From Teichococcus oryzae (GTDB lineage: Bacteria > Pseudomonadota > Alphaproteobacteria > Acetobacterales > Acetobacteraceae), in the NCBI RefSeq assembly GCF_008386565.1, contig NZ_VUKA01000002.1, positions 434,001-498,000 on the forward strand: DNA of 64,000 nt, given 5' to 3'. A program made the position numbers and the translations under genes. Shown here in pieces: positions 53,200 to 61,703 of the stretch (the first letter of the stretch is position 1; the number at the start of each line of letters is the position of its first letter). A model generated the notes under the pieces. The model searched no databases and was not told where the DNA came from. It saw nothing but the letters and a program-made list of their open reading frames with translations.

Positions 53200-54166
53200 G
53201 GAGAACCAGCTTGCCGGTGGCGCGGCGGCTGGCGAGCGTTTCCAGCGCCTCCGCCGCCGCGTCGAGCGGGAAGCGGCGCGAGATGGCCGGCCGCAGCCGG
53301 CCTTCCGCCACCCAGGCGAACAGGCGGGTGAGCAGGGCGCGGTTGCGCTCCGGCTCGCGCCGGGTGAAGGCGCCGTAGAACACGCCGGTGATGGCGCAGT
53401 TCTTCAGCAGCGCCAGGTTCAGCGGAATGCGCGGGATCTCCCCCGCCGCGAAGCCCACCACGAGGAACCGCCCGCGCCAGCCGATGGAGCGCAGCGCCGG
53501 CTCGCTATAGGGGCCGCCCACCGGATCGAAGATGACGTCCGGCCCTTCGCCGCCACACATCGCGCGCAGCCGGTCCCGCCAGCCTTCCTGGGCGTAATCG
53601 AGCAGGTCGTCCGCCCCGGCGGCGCGGCAGGCTTCGAGCTTCTCCGCCGTGGACGCCGCGGCGATGACGCGGGCGCCGAGGATCTTGCCGATCTGGATGG
53701 CGGCCATGCCGACGCCGCCCGCGGCGCCCAGCACCAGCAGCGTTTCGCCGGGCTTCAGGGCGCCGCGGTCTTCCAGCGCGTGCAGCACAGTGCCGTAGGC
53801 GAGGCCGAGCGCCGCCGCATCCTCCGGCGCCACGCCCTCCGGCACCGGGACAGCCTTGGCCGCGTCCACCGCCACCGCCTCGGCGAAGCCGCCATGGGTG
53901 ATGACGGCGGCGACGCGCGTGCCGGGTGCGGGACCGCCGACGCCTTCGCCCAGTGCGGTCACCACGCCGCAGACCTCGCCGCCGGGGATGAAGGGCATGG
54001 GCGGCTTCTGCTGGTATTTCCCTTCGATGATCAGTGTGTCAGGAAAGTTCACGCCGCAGGCTTCGACGCGCAGCAGGAGCTGGCCCGGCCCCGGACGCGG
54101 TTCCGGCACGTTCTCGACCCGCAACGCGGATGGCGGCCCGTATTCGTGGCACATGACGGCTTTCAT
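53168..54166 (-). CDS. NADPH:quinone oxidoreductase-like zinc-independent dehydrogenase (MDR family)
   Basis: A 332-residue medium-chain dehydrogenase/reductase. GVNFPDTLIIEGKYQQKPPM (about 37-56) and PGGEVCGVVTALGEGV (about 60-75) match the quinone-oxidoreductase branch, which lacks zinc. The nucleotide loop VLGAAGGVGMAAIQIGK is at about 143-159. It reduces quinones or the double bond of enones/enoyl-CoAs with NADPH. The start MKAVMCHEYG at 54166 is preferred to a longer upstream frame, since family proteins start there. It is divergent from the acyl-CoA dehydrogenase trio across 106 bases and converges with the synthetase gene. Confidence 0.9.
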   Translation of the reverse strand: MKAVMCHEYGPPSALRVENVPEPRPGPGQLLLRVEACGVNFPDTLIIEGKYQQKPPMPFIPGGEVCGVVTALGEGVGGPAPGTRVAAVITHGGFAEAVAVDAAKAVPVPEGVAPEDAAALGLAYGTVLHALEDRGALKPGETLLVLGAAGGVGMAAIQIGKILGARVIAAASTAEKLEACRAAGADDLLDYAQEGWRDRLRAMCGGEGPDVIFDPVGGPYSEPALRSIGWRGRFLVVGFAAGEIPRIPLNLALLKNCAITGVFYGAFTRREPERNRALLTRLFAWVAEGRLRPAISRRFPLDAAAEALETLASRRATGKLVLLTHPTVPPAG

Positions 54167-54272
54167 GATGTCCGTCCTCCCTGATCTTGCGGCAGCGGAA
54201 AGCGATGCCACCGCAGACTGGGCGAGAGGCGGACCAGGGCACAAGCCCCGATAACAGAAAGGGAGAAGGCGC

Positions 54273-55514
54273 ATGGATTTCGGTTATTCGGACAAGGTGC
54301 TGGAGTTGCGGCGCCGGCTCCAGTCCTTCATGGACGAGCACGTCCTGCCCAACGACCACCTGCACCATGAGCAGCAGGCGGCGATGACCGACCGCTGGCA
54401 GCCCGTGCCCATCACCGAGGCGCTGAAGCCGAAGGCACGCGAGGCGGGGTTGTGGAACCTGTTCCTGCCCGCGTCGCGGCATGGCGCCGGGCTGACCAAC
54501 CTGGAATACGCGCCGCTGGCCGAGATCATGGGCCGCATTCCGTGGTCGAGCGAAGTGTTCAACTGTTCCGCGCCCGACACCGGCAACATGGAAACGCTGG
54601 AACGCTACGGCACGGAGGAACAGAAGGAGCGCTGGCTGAAGCCGTTGCTGGCGGGCGAGATCCGCTCCTGCTTCGCCATGACGGAGCCGGATGTCGCATC
54701 CTCCGACGCCACCAACATCCAGACGCGGATCGAGCGGCGCGGCGACCACTACGTCATCAACGGGCGGAAATGGTGGTCCTCGGGCGCGGGCGATCCGCGC
54801 TGCGCGGTGTTCATCGTCATGGGCAAGACCTCGCCCGACAATCCCGACAAGTACCGCCAGCAATCCATGATCCTGGTGCCCCGCGACACGCCGGGCCTCA
54901 CCATCAAGCGGATGCTGCCGGTGTTCGGCTTCGACGACGCGCCGCATGGCCACGCCGAGCTGTTGTTCGAGGATGTCCGCGTGCCGGTGGAGAACATCCT
55001 GCTGGGCGAGGGCCGGGGCTTCGAGATCGCGCAGGGGCGCCTCGGCCCGGGGCGCATCCATCACTGCATGCGCGCCATCGGGCTGGCCGAGCGCGCGCTG
55101 GAGATGATGTGCCGGCGCACGCTGGAACGGCGACCCTTCGGCAAGCCGCTGGCGGAACAGGGCGTCATCATCGAGCGCATCGCCAAGTCGCGCATCCTGA
55201 TTGACCAGGCGCGGCTGCTGACCCTGAACGCCGCCTGGCGGATGGACATGGTGGGCAACAAGGAAGCCCGCACCGAGATCGCCGAGATCAAGGTGGCGGC
55301 GCCCGAGATGGCCTGCCAGGTGATCGACTGGGCGATCCAGGCGCATGGCGGCGCCGGCGTGACCGAGGATTTCGCCCTGGCCTACATGTTCAAGATCGCG
55401 CGCACGCTGCGCATCGTCGACGGGCCTGACGAGGTGCACCGCTTCCAGCTCGGCCGCATGGAGCTGAACAAGTACCGGCCGCCCCGCAACGGCGCCGGCG
55501 GGGCGCCGGCATGA
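54273..55514 (+). CDS. acyl-CoA dehydrogenase (ACAD11/LvaC-like)
   Basis: A 413-residue acyl-CoA dehydrogenase of the longer, ACAD10/11-related branch. [20 protein letters not shown] starts the helical domain; the FAD/substrate segments are [19 protein letters not shown] (about 130-148) and [18 protein letters not shown] (about 159-176). The C-terminus has RKWWS-branch-typical [20 protein letters not shown] and [21 protein letters not shown] (about 375-395). A SDR and an APH-type kinase follow in the same operon with a four-base overlap and a four-base gap, a combination seen in 4-hydroxyacid (levulinate) catabolism where a phosphorylated 4-hydroxyacyl-CoA is converted to the 3-hydroxy isomer. 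Ribosome binding site GGGAGAAGG. Confidence 0.93.
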   Translation: MDFGYSDKVLELRRRLQSFMDEHVLPNDHLHHEQQAAMTDRWQPVPITEALKPKAREAGLWNLFLPASRHGAGLTNLEYAPLAEIMGRIPWSSEVFNCSAPDTGNMETLERYGTEEQKERWLKPLLAGEIRSCFAMTEPDVASSDATNIQTRIERRGDHYVINGRKWWSSGAGDPRCAVFIVMGKTSPDNPDKYRQQSMILVPRDTPGLTIKRMLPVFGFDDAPHGHAELLFEDVRVPVENILLGEGRGFEIAQGRLGPGRIHHCMRAIGLAERALEMMCRRTLERRPFGKPLAEQGVIIERIAKSRILIDQARLLTLNAAWRMDMVGNKEARTEIAEIKVAAPEMACQVIDWAIQAHGGAGVTEDFALAYMFKIARTLRIVDGPDEVHRFQLGRMELNKYRPPRNGAGGAPA

Positions 55515-56299
55515 CCGGATCGCTGTTCGACCTGACGGGGCAGGTGGTTCTTGTCACCGGCGCCTCGCGCGGGATCGGCCGCGCCATCGCCGAACGCATG
55601 GCGGAGCATGGGGCGCGGGTCGTTGTTTCCTCCCGCAAGCTGGACGCCTGCGAGGAAGTGGTGGCCGGCATCGCCGCGCGCGGCGGCGAGGCCTTCGCGC
55701 AGGCCTGCAACATCGGCCGCAAGGAGGATCTGCAGGCGCTGGTGGATGCCGCCATGGCGCGCTGGGGCCGCATCGACTGCATTGTCTGCAACGCCGCGGT
55801 GAACCCGCATTTCGGCCCCTCGGCCGAGCTGCCGGACACGGCGTTCGACAAGATCATGGCCTCCAACATCCGCTCCAACCTTTGGCTGGCGAACATGGTG
55901 CTGCCGGGGATGGCGGAGCGCGGTTCCGGCTCGGTCATCGTCATCTCCTCGATCGGCGGGCTGCGCGGCTCGGCGGTGCTGGGCGCCTATGGCATCTCGA
56001 AGGCGGCCGACATGCAATTGGTGCGCAACCTCGCCGTGGAGTGGGGGCCGCGCAACATCCGCGCCAACTGCATCGCGCCGGGCCTGGTACGCACGGATTT
56101 CGCCCGCGCCCTGTGGGAGGACCCGGTGACCTACCGCAAGCGCACCCGTGACACCCCGCTGGGGCGCATCGGCGAGCCGGACGAGATCGCCGGCGCCGCC
56201 GTCTTCCTCGCCGCGCCGGCGGGCAGCTTCATGACCGGGCAGACCATCGTCATCGATGGCGGCGTCATGGCCGGCCCGCCCCTGCCGCGGGAGGATTGA
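55511..56299 (+). CDS. SDR-family oxidoreductase (LvaD/3-hydroxyacyl-CoA dehydrogenase-like)
   Basis: A 262-residue classical [18 protein letters not shown] (15-29), [11 protein letters not shown] (about 90-100; CNAA replaces NNAG), the catalytic S in [13 protein letters not shown], and Y and K in [12 protein letters not shown] (about 158-169) are all present, followed by [13 protein letters not shown] and a [12 protein letters not shown] end. Its ATG overlaps the acyl-CoA dehydrogenase stop. In levulinate-type operons the equivalent SDR oxidises the 3-hydroxyacyl-CoA; that role is inferred from gene order. Confidence 0.92.
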   Translation: MTGSLFDLTGQVVLVTGASRGIGRAIAERMAEHGARVVVSSRKLDACEEVVAGIAARGGEAFAQACNIGRKEDLQALVDAAMARWGRIDCIVCNAAVNPHFGPSAELPDTAFDKIMASNIRSNLWLANMVLPGMAERGSGSVIVISSIGGLRGSAVLGAYGISKAADMQLVRNLAVEWGPRNIRANCIAPGLVRTDFARALWEDPVTYRKRTRDTPLGRIGEPDEIAGAAVFLAAPAGSFMTGQTIVIDGGVMAGPPLPRED

Positions 56300-56303
56300 C
56301 GCC

Positions 56304-57386
56304 ATGGCGACCGATCGCGCGGCGGCGGAAGGCATGCCCGTGCTGGTGCCCGTGCTCGACAACCACCGCTTCGACGAGGCGGCGCTGGCGCGCTACCTGG
56401 CGGGACGCCTGCCCGGCTTCGACGGTGGCGCGGTCGAGGTCCGGCAGTTCCAGGGCGGCCAGTCCAACCCGACCTTCCACCTCCGCGCCGGAGGGGAAGA
56501 ATACGTGCTGCGCAAGAAGCCGCCGGGCAAGCTGCTGCCCTCGGCCCATGCGGTGGAGCGCGAGTTCCAGGTGATGCGCGCCCTGGCCGGCGGCGACGTG
56601 CCGGTGCCGGCGGCGCGCCTGTTGTGCGAGGATGCGTCGGTTATCGGCACGGCCTTCTTCATCATGGACCACGTGCCCGGCCGCATCTTCCCGGACCGCG
56701 TGATGCGGTCCGGCAGCGCGGAGGAGCGCGGCGCCGTCTACGCCGACCTGGCGCGGGTGCTGGCCGCGTTGCACCGCGTCGACTGGCAGGCGGCGGGCCT
56801 CGGCGATTTCGGCCGACCCGGGCGCTACATGGAGCGGCAGGTGCAGCGCTGGACGCGGCAATGGGAGGCCGTGAAGGTGGAGGAGATGCCGGCGATGGAC
56901 CGCACCGCCGCCTGGCTCGCCGCGCACCTGCCGGAGGAGGAGGAAACCACCATCGCGCATGGCGACTATCGCCTCGGCAACGTTATCCTGCACCCGCATG
57001 AGCCGCGCATCGTCGCCGTGCTGGACTGGGAACTGGCGACGCTGGGCCATCCTCTGGCGGATCTCGCCTATGCCTGCCTCACCTACCACATGCCGCCGGG
57101 GCCCAGCGGGCTGACCGGCATCCTGGGCGCAGAGGCGGAGCTTCCGGGCATCCCGTCCGAGGCCGAGTTCGTCGCGGCCTATTGCCGGCACGCCGGCAGG
57201 CCCGTGCCCGGCGGCCTCGATGTCTTCATCGTCTTCTCGATGTTCCGGCTGGCTTCCATCGTCGCGGGCGTCTGGCGCCGCGCGCTGGACGGCAATGCCT
57301 CCGACCCGCGCGCCATCGCCTATCGCGAGCGCTACCGGGGCATGGCGCAGCGCGCCTGGGACATCGCCTGCCAGGCACGCAGCTGA
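56304..57386 (+). CDS. APH-type phosphotransferase (LvaA/ACAD10-11 kinase-like)
   Basis: A 360-residue kinase of the aminoglycoside/choline-kinase fold. QFQGGQSNPTFHLRAGGEEYVLRKKPPG crosses the nucleotide lobe (split around 49-76), with ATP-site lysine in VLRKKP. The Brenner motif HGDYRLGN (219-226) carries catalytic D221 and N226, and LDWELATLGHP (240-250) gives metal-binding D241. The family acts on hydroxyacyl-CoAs in 4-hydroxyacid degradation rather than on antibiotics. The start at 56304 lies four bases after the SDR stop; an upstream extension is in the SDR gene. It is the last of the dehydrogenase-SDR-kinase trio. Confidence 0.92.
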   Translation: MATDRAAAEGMPVLVPVLDNHRFDEAALARYLAGRLPGFDGGAVEVRQFQGGQSNPTFHLRAGGEEYVLRKKPPGKLLPSAHAVEREFQVMRALAGGDVPVPAARLLCEDASVIGTAFFIMDHVPGRIFPDRVMRSGSAEERGAVYADLARVLAALHRVDWQAAGLGDFGRPGRYMERQVQRWTRQWEAVKVEEMPAMDRTAAWLAAHLPEEEETTIAHGDYRLGNVILHPHEPRIVAVLDWELATLGHPLADLAYACLTYHMPPGPSGLTGILGAEAELPGIPSEAEFVAAYCRHAGRPVPGGLDVFIVFSMFRLASIVAGVWRRALDGNASDPRAIAYRERYRGMAQRAWDIACQARS

Positions 57387-57405
57387 ATTGGGGAAGGAAA
57401 CGGAC

Positions 57406-58362
57406 ATGACAAGCATGACGCCGGAAGGCCGTGACGCGGCTGAAATGCCGGGGGCGCGCATCCTGGCCGAAGGGCTGCGCTTTCCGGAAGGGCCGGTGAT
57501 CCTGCCGGATGGGCGCGTGGCGCTGGTCGAGATCGCCTCCGGCTGCATCACCGCCGTGGCGCCGGATGGCACCAGGACGGTGCTGGCGCGGCCCGGCGGC
57601 GGGCCGAACGGCATGGCCCTCGGCCCCGACGGGATGCTGTATTGCTGCAACAATGGCGGCTTCGAATGGATCGAGGAGCCGGGCGTGCTCCGCCCGCATG
57701 GCTGCCCGCCGGATTATGCCGGCGGCTGGATCGAGCGGATCGATCCCGCCACCGGCGCCATCACCCGCCTTTACGATTCCTGCGACGGGCGGCGCCTGCG
57801 CGGCCCAAACGACATCGTGCTGGATGGCCAGGGCGGTGCCTGGGTCACCGATTACGGCAAGAGCCGCGCGCGCGACCGCGATCATGGCACCGTCTACTGG
57901 ATCGCGCTCGATGGCAGCCGCATCGTCGAGGCGGCGCATCCCTTTCCCGGCGGCGCCAACGGCATCGGCCTGTCGCCCGACGGGCGCATCCTCTACGTGG
58001 CGGAAACCGAAACCGGCCGCCTCTGGGCGTTCGACATCCTGGGCCCCGGGGAGCTGCGCAAGGAGCCGTGGCCGAGCCCGCATGGCGGCCGCATGCTGTG
58101 CCAGTTCCCGGGCTTCCGCCGGCTCGACAGCCTGGCGGTGACGGAAGCGGGCAATATCTGCGTGGCGACCCTGGTGGCGGGGGAGATCACCACCGTTTCG
58201 CCGGATGGCCGCATCCTCGATGTCGTGCGCTGCGACGAGCGGATGCCGACCAATCTCTGCTTCGGCGGCGCGGACCGCAGGACGGCCTATGTCACCCTTT
58301 CCAACACCGGGCGGCTGCTGATGCTGCCCTGGGCCGAAGCCGGGCTGGCCCTGGCCGGTTGA
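57406..58362 (+). CDS. SMP-30/gluconolactonase family protein
   Basis: A 318-residue six-bladed beta-propeller. Metal-site residues of the SMP-30 family are visible: E28 in LRFPEGPVIL, N135 and D136 in RGPNDIVLD, and an Asp in RRLDSLAV near 236. GGPNGMALGPDGMLYCCNNGGFEW lies in the lid region near 64-88. These enzymes hydrolyse lactones such as aldonolactones or drug-like lactones. A GGGGAAGGAAA site precedes the ATG. It follows the kinase gene by 19 bases, so a 4-hydroxyacid lactone (gamma-lactone) could be the substrate feeding the trio upstream. Alternatively it serves the uronate pathway at 10.8 kb. Confidence 0.9.
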   Translation: MTSMTPEGRDAAEMPGARILAEGLRFPEGPVILPDGRVALVEIASGCITAVAPDGTRTVLARPGGGPNGMALGPDGMLYCCNNGGFEWIEEPGVLRPHGCPPDYAGGWIERIDPATGAITRLYDSCDGRRLRGPNDIVLDGQGGAWVTDYGKSRARDRDHGTVYWIALDGSRIVEAAHPFPGGANGIGLSPDGRILYVAETETGRLWAFDILGPGELRKEPWPSPHGGRMLCQFPGFRRLDSLAVTEAGNICVATLVAGEITTVSPDGRILDVVRCDERMPTNLCFGGADRRTAYVTLSNTGRLLMLPWAEAGLALAG

Positions 58363-58402
58363 GGCTTGCCATCATTGCCGGGGCGGGACCAGCCGCCTTA
58401 AC

Positions 58403-59236
58403 ATGGCGGCGATGGACAGCAGGATTCCTGACACGCCGCTTGCCGGCCCGGAGCGCGCCGCCGGGCATGGGCGGGATGTCGGCGCGGTGGTTCATGCCAT
58501 CGCCATCCTGCGCTATCTCGCGGCGGCGGCGCAGCCCCTTGGCGTCGCCGCCATCACCCGTGGCACCGGCATCAGCGCCAGCACCTGCTTCAACATCCTG
58601 CGCACCCTGACGCGGGCCCGCTTCGTGTCCTTCGACGAAGCGCGCAAGGTCTATGCCCTGGGCCTCGGCGTGGCGGAGCTGGCGACACGTTTCTTTGGCA
58701 TCAGCCACACGGAACTGATCCGGCCGGAGCTGCAAAGGCTGGCGTTGAAGCACGGCATGCTGATCGCGCTGTGGCGCGTGACGGAGGATGGCCACATCAT
58801 CCTGGCCGATCGCGCCCACAACCCGCATGGCGTGCGGGTGGAGATGTCGACCGGCATCCGGCTGCCGATGCTGGTGGGCGCCGTCGGGCGCTGCATCGCC
58901 GCCATCCTGGACCTGCCGGAAGCCGAGCTGCGGGAGCGCTTCGCGCGGCTGCGCTGGCAATCGCCGCCCAGCTTCGAGAGCTATCTCCAGGATGTGCGCG
59001 CGGCGCGGGACAAGGGCTGGAGCATGGATGACGGCCATCTTTACCGCGGCATCGTCACGGTGGCCGCGCTGATCACCGACCCGGCTGGCCGGCCGCGCTT
59101 CGGCCTCAGCGGAATCACCATCGCCGCGCAGCACGATCCCGCGGCTTTTCCCTTGCTGGGAGAGGATCTTCGCGAAGTGGGCTGTTCTGCTGGGCGCGCC
59201 CTGTTCGCCGCGCGGCCGGGGCCGGATTTACCATGA
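58403..59236 (+). CDS. IclR-family transcriptional regulator
   Basis: A 277-residue regulator with a winged helix at about residues 24-85 (AVVHAIAILRYLAAA, then VAAITRGTGISASTCFNILRTL) and an effector domain with LWRVTEDGHIILADRAHN near 120, MLVGAVGRCIAAIL near 155 and GIVTVAALITDPAGRPRFGLSGI near 215. The start at 58403 is uncertain; ATG three codons later is possible. It lies 40 bases after the lactonase and 75 before a Bug receptor, all plus strand, and may control the lactone/4-hydroxyacid genes. No palindrome like the one at 38243 was found next to it. Confidence 0.92.
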   Translation: MAAMDSRIPDTPLAGPERAAGHGRDVGAVVHAIAILRYLAAAAQPLGVAAITRGTGISASTCFNILRTLTRARFVSFDEARKVYALGLGVAELATRFFGISHTELIRPELQRLALKHGMLIALWRVTEDGHIILADRAHNPHGVRVEMSTGIRLPMLVGAVGRCIAAILDLPEAELRERFARLRWQSPPSFESYLQDVRAARDKGWSMDDGHLYRGIVTVAALITDPAGRPRFGLSGITIAAQHDPAAFPLLGEDLREVGCSAGRALFAARPGPDLP

Positions 59237-59311
59237 CATCCAGCCTCTCCTGACGCACCATCGGCATCATGCAAAAGCGGCTACCGAGCCGGTCATGAGG
59301 GAGAAGGCGGT

Positions 59312-60325
59312 ATGAGGCAGGTCCATCGCCGTGATGCGCTGTGGGGCGGCGCGTTGACCATGGGCGGCCTGGCATTAGGCCTGGCGGCACCCCGGACAAT
59401 TCGTGCCCAGGGCGCCTGGCGCCCGACGCAGACGGTCCGCATCGTGGTGCCGGCCGCCGCCGCCGGCACCACCGACATCATGGGCCGCCTGCTGGCGCCG
59501 GTGCTGCAGGAACGCTGGGGCCAGCCGGCCGTGGTGGACAACAAGTCCGGTGCCGGCGGCACGCTCGGCACGGCCGAGGTGGTTCGCGCGAAGCCTGACG
59601 GGCACACGATCCTTGTCGGCAATATCGGCCCGCAGGCGATCGCCTATTCGCTGTTCCGCAACCTGCCTTACCGGCCGGAACAGCTGGTCCCGGTGTCGAA
59701 CATGATCCGCGGGCCCAACGCCCTGATGGTGCATCCCTCGGTGCCGGCGCGAACCGTGCCGGAGTTCATCCAATACCTGAAGGACAATCCGGGCAAGCTG
59801 AACTACTGCACCTCCGGCCCTGGGCAGTCCGGGCATCTTTCCGCCGTCTGGATGCAGCAGCTCACCGGCACGCAGGCGACGGCGGTGCATTTCCGGGGCG
59901 CGGGGCCCGCGATGCTGGCGCTGGTGGGCGGCGACGTGCAGTTCGCGGTGGACAACCTGACCACCGCCGTCGAGCAGATCCGCGCCGGCAAGGTGCGTGC
60001 GCTCGGCGTCACCAGCGCCGAGCGGAATGCGCAGATCCCGGAACTTCCACCGATGCGCGAAACCATGCCGGAACTGGCCGAATACGATGTCAGCACCTGG
60101 TTCGGTGCCTTCCTGCCCGCCGGAACGCCGGAAGCGGCGGTTCTTGAGCTGAACGCCGCTATCAAGGTGCTGCTGGAGATGCCAGCAACGCAGCGGCGCT
60201 TCGCGGAGATGGGCGGTGTCCCCGCCTATGGCACGCCCGCCGAATACGCCGCCTTTGTGCGGGCCGAGACAGAGAAGTGGGGTAGCGTGGTGCGGCGCGA
60301 GGGCCTGCAGATGGATATCGGCTAG
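59312..60325 (+). CDS. tripartite tricarboxylate transporter receptor (Bug family)
   Basis: A 337-residue receptor with signal RRDALWGGALTMGGLALGLA ending near TIRAQ (residue 33). The ligand loop is VRIVVPAAAAGTTDIMGRLLA (about 41-61), where the usual PFPPGGxTD reads PAAAAGTTD, so the carboxylate contact may differ. GQPAVVDNKSGAGGTLGTAEVV (about 70-91) and HFRGAGPAMLALVGGDVQF near 195 complete the pattern. A GGGAGAAGG site precedes the ATG. Fourth orphan Bug gene of the window; it ends in a hairpin shared with the convergent SDR. Confidence 0.92.
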   Translation: MRQVHRRDALWGGALTMGGLALGLAAPRTIRAQGAWRPTQTVRIVVPAAAAGTTDIMGRLLAPVLQERWGQPAVVDNKSGAGGTLGTAEVVRAKPDGHTILVGNIGPQAIAYSLFRNLPYRPEQLVPVSNMIRGPNALMVHPSVPARTVPEFIQYLKDNPGKLNYCTSGPGQSGHLSAVWMQQLTGTQATAVHFRGAGPAMLALVGGDVQFAVDNLTTAVEQIRAGKVRALGVTSAERNAQIPELPPMRETMPELAEYDVSTWFGAFLPAGTPEAAVLELNAAIKVLLEMPATQRRFAEMGGVPAYGTPAEYAAFVRAETEKWGSVVRREGLQMDIG

Positions 60326-60332
60326 AGCGCCG

Positions 60333-60361
60333 GCGCGCCCTCCCGGAAGGGAAGGGCGCGC
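60333..60361. terminator. hairpin between convergent Bug receptor and SDR genes
   Basis: Perfect 9-bp arms GCGCGCCCT (60333-60341) and AGGGCGCGC (60353-60361) around an 11-base loop, eight bases after the receptor stop. A weak TTCCTGGGTTT follows on the plus strand. Confidence 0.6.
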
Positions 60362-60371
60362 TTCCTGGGTT

Positions 60372-61286
60372 TCAGACGGGATCCCAGGAAAACACCTCGC
60401 CGCTGCGGTCCAGCGGCATGAAGCCGGAGCGCAGCGCCGGCATCGCATGTTCCGCGATCAGCTCCGGCGTCCAACCCTCGCTCCGATGCGCGCTGCGCGC
60501 CGGACGGGACTGGGTCATCAGGAAGATCTCGTTGTTGCGCGCGGCGAAGACCTGGCCGCTGATGTCCTTTGCCTGATCGCTGGCGAGGAACACCGCCAGC
60601 GGCGCGTTCTTTTCCGGCGTCATGCGCTTCAGCTTCTCGACCCGCGCCTGCTGCTCCGGCGTTTCGGCCGGGATGGAGCTGGTCATGCGGCTCCAGGCGA
60701 AAGGCGCGATGCAGTTGGAGCGCACGCCGAAGCGCTGCATGTCGAGCGCGATGGATTTCGACAAGGCGACAATGCCGAGCTTGGCCGCCGAATAATTGGC
60801 CTGCCCGAAATTGCCGATCAGGCCCGAGGTCGAGGTCATGTGAACATAGGCGCCGGAGGACTGGGCGCGGAAATGCTCGGCCGCCGCGCGGGAGACGTAG
60901 AAGCTGCCGTTCAGATGCACGTCGATGACAGCACGCCATTCCTCCGGCGTCATCTTGTGGAAGATCTGGTCGCGCAGGATGCCGGCATTGTTGACCACGA
61001 TGTCCACGCGGCCGAAGGCGTCGATGGCGCTGGCGACGATGCGGCGCGCCGAATCCCAATCCGAGACGCTGTCGGTGTTGACCACGGCGGCGCCGCCGCG
61101 CTGCTCGATGATCGCCTTGGTCTGCTCGCCCGGCGTGGCCGAGGTTTCGCCAAGTCCCGTCAGGGAGGCGCCGATGTCGTTCACGACGACCTTCGCGCCC
61201 GCCAGCGCCATCGCCAGCGCGATCTCGCGCCCGATGCCGCCGCCGGCGCCGGTGACGATCGCGACCTTTCCATCAAGCATGGGCAT
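60372..61286 (-). CDS. SDR-family oxidoreductase, HSD17B4/3-hydroxyacyl-CoA dehydrogenase-like
   Basis: A 304-residue SDR. TGAGGGIGREIALAMALAGAKVVVNDIG, split around residues 12-40, is the start seen in peroxisomal multifunctional-enzyme-type dehydrogenases. NNAGILRDQIFHKMTPEEW (about 100-118), the S in HMTSTSGLIGNFG, and Y and K in NYSAAKLGIVALSK (about 164-177) follow. The C-terminal 50 residues (SRPARSAHRSEGWTPELIAE onward) form the extension of that branch. It would oxidise a 3-hydroxyacyl-CoA. Starts at 61286 or 61280 both overlap the end of the DUF35 gene, so the genes are coupled. It is the last gene of the minus-strand acyl-CoA cluster. Confidence 0.9.
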   Translation of the reverse strand: MPMLDGKVAIVTGAGGGIGREIALAMALAGAKVVVNDIGASLTGLGETSATPGEQTKAIIEQRGGAAVVNTDSVSDWDSARRIVASAIDAFGRVDIVVNNAGILRDQIFHKMTPEEWRAVIDVHLNGSFYVSRAAAEHFRAQSSGAYVHMTSTSGLIGNFGQANYSAAKLGIVALSKSIALDMQRFGVRSNCIAPFAWSRMTSSIPAETPEQQARVEKLKRMTPEKNAPLAVFLASDQAKDISGQVFAARNNEIFLMTQSRPARSAHRSEGWTPELIAEHAMPALRSGFMPLDRSGEVFSWDPV

Positions 61287-61698
61287 GACCGGGATTCTCC
61301 TCGGCGGGGGTGAACATGGGGATGGGCTGGCCCTCGCCTTCGCTGGGAACAAACACCAGGCGCACCTTCTGGCCGACCCGCAGGGTGGTGGGGTCGCAAT
61401 CGACGATGTTGGTCATGATGCGCGGCCCTTCCTCCAGCTCCACATAGGCGATGACATAGGGCGTCTTCGCGTGCATGTGGCTGTAGGTGTAGAGGCTGCC
61501 CCGGCCGCTGGCCGCGACATATTCCACCTCGCCCTCATCGTCGAAGGGGCAGACCGGGCGGGGCGGGTAGTGCGCCTTGCCGGTCTTGGTGTTGCGGCCG
61601 ATCAGCAGCTTCCCCTCGCGCGCCGCGTCCCAGAAGGCGCGGGTGGAGGGATCGGGCGTCGGGGCCGGCGGCGTGCGGTGTGGAAGCTTCTCGCCCAT
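61273..61698 (-). CDS. DUF35 OB-fold protein (thiolase partner, ChsH2-like)
   Basis: A 141-residue protein. The first part is the place of the rubredoxin-like zinc ribbon, but only one cysteine remains (HYPPRPVCPF, residue about 50), so the metal site is lost. From about residue 60 it continues with the OB-fold GEVEYVAASGRGSLYTYSHMH and VIAYVELEEGPRIMTNIVD typical of DUF35. Members bind thiolase-like partners and help hold acyl-CoA. It starts five bases after the thiolase-like gene and overlaps the SDR gene. The loss of the zinc cysteines occurs also in some other alphaproteobacterial members, as far as I know the family. The start at 61698 is the first ATG in the frame after the thiolase stop. 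Confidence 0.86.
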   Translation of the reverse strand: MGEKLPHRTPPAPTPDPSTRAFWDAAREGKLLIGRNTKTGKAHYPPRPVCPFDDEGEVEYVAASGRGSLYTYSHMHAKTPYVIAYVELEEGPRIMTNIVDCDPTTLRVGQKVRLVFVPSEGEGQPIPMFTPAEENPGHAHA

Positions 61699-61703
61699 CC
61701 CTG

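Noticed and set aside
56304-57386. Aminoglycoside resistance gene
   Set aside because: The APH fold is there, but the operon with acyl-CoA dehydrogenase and SDR points to hydroxyacyl-CoA metabolism.
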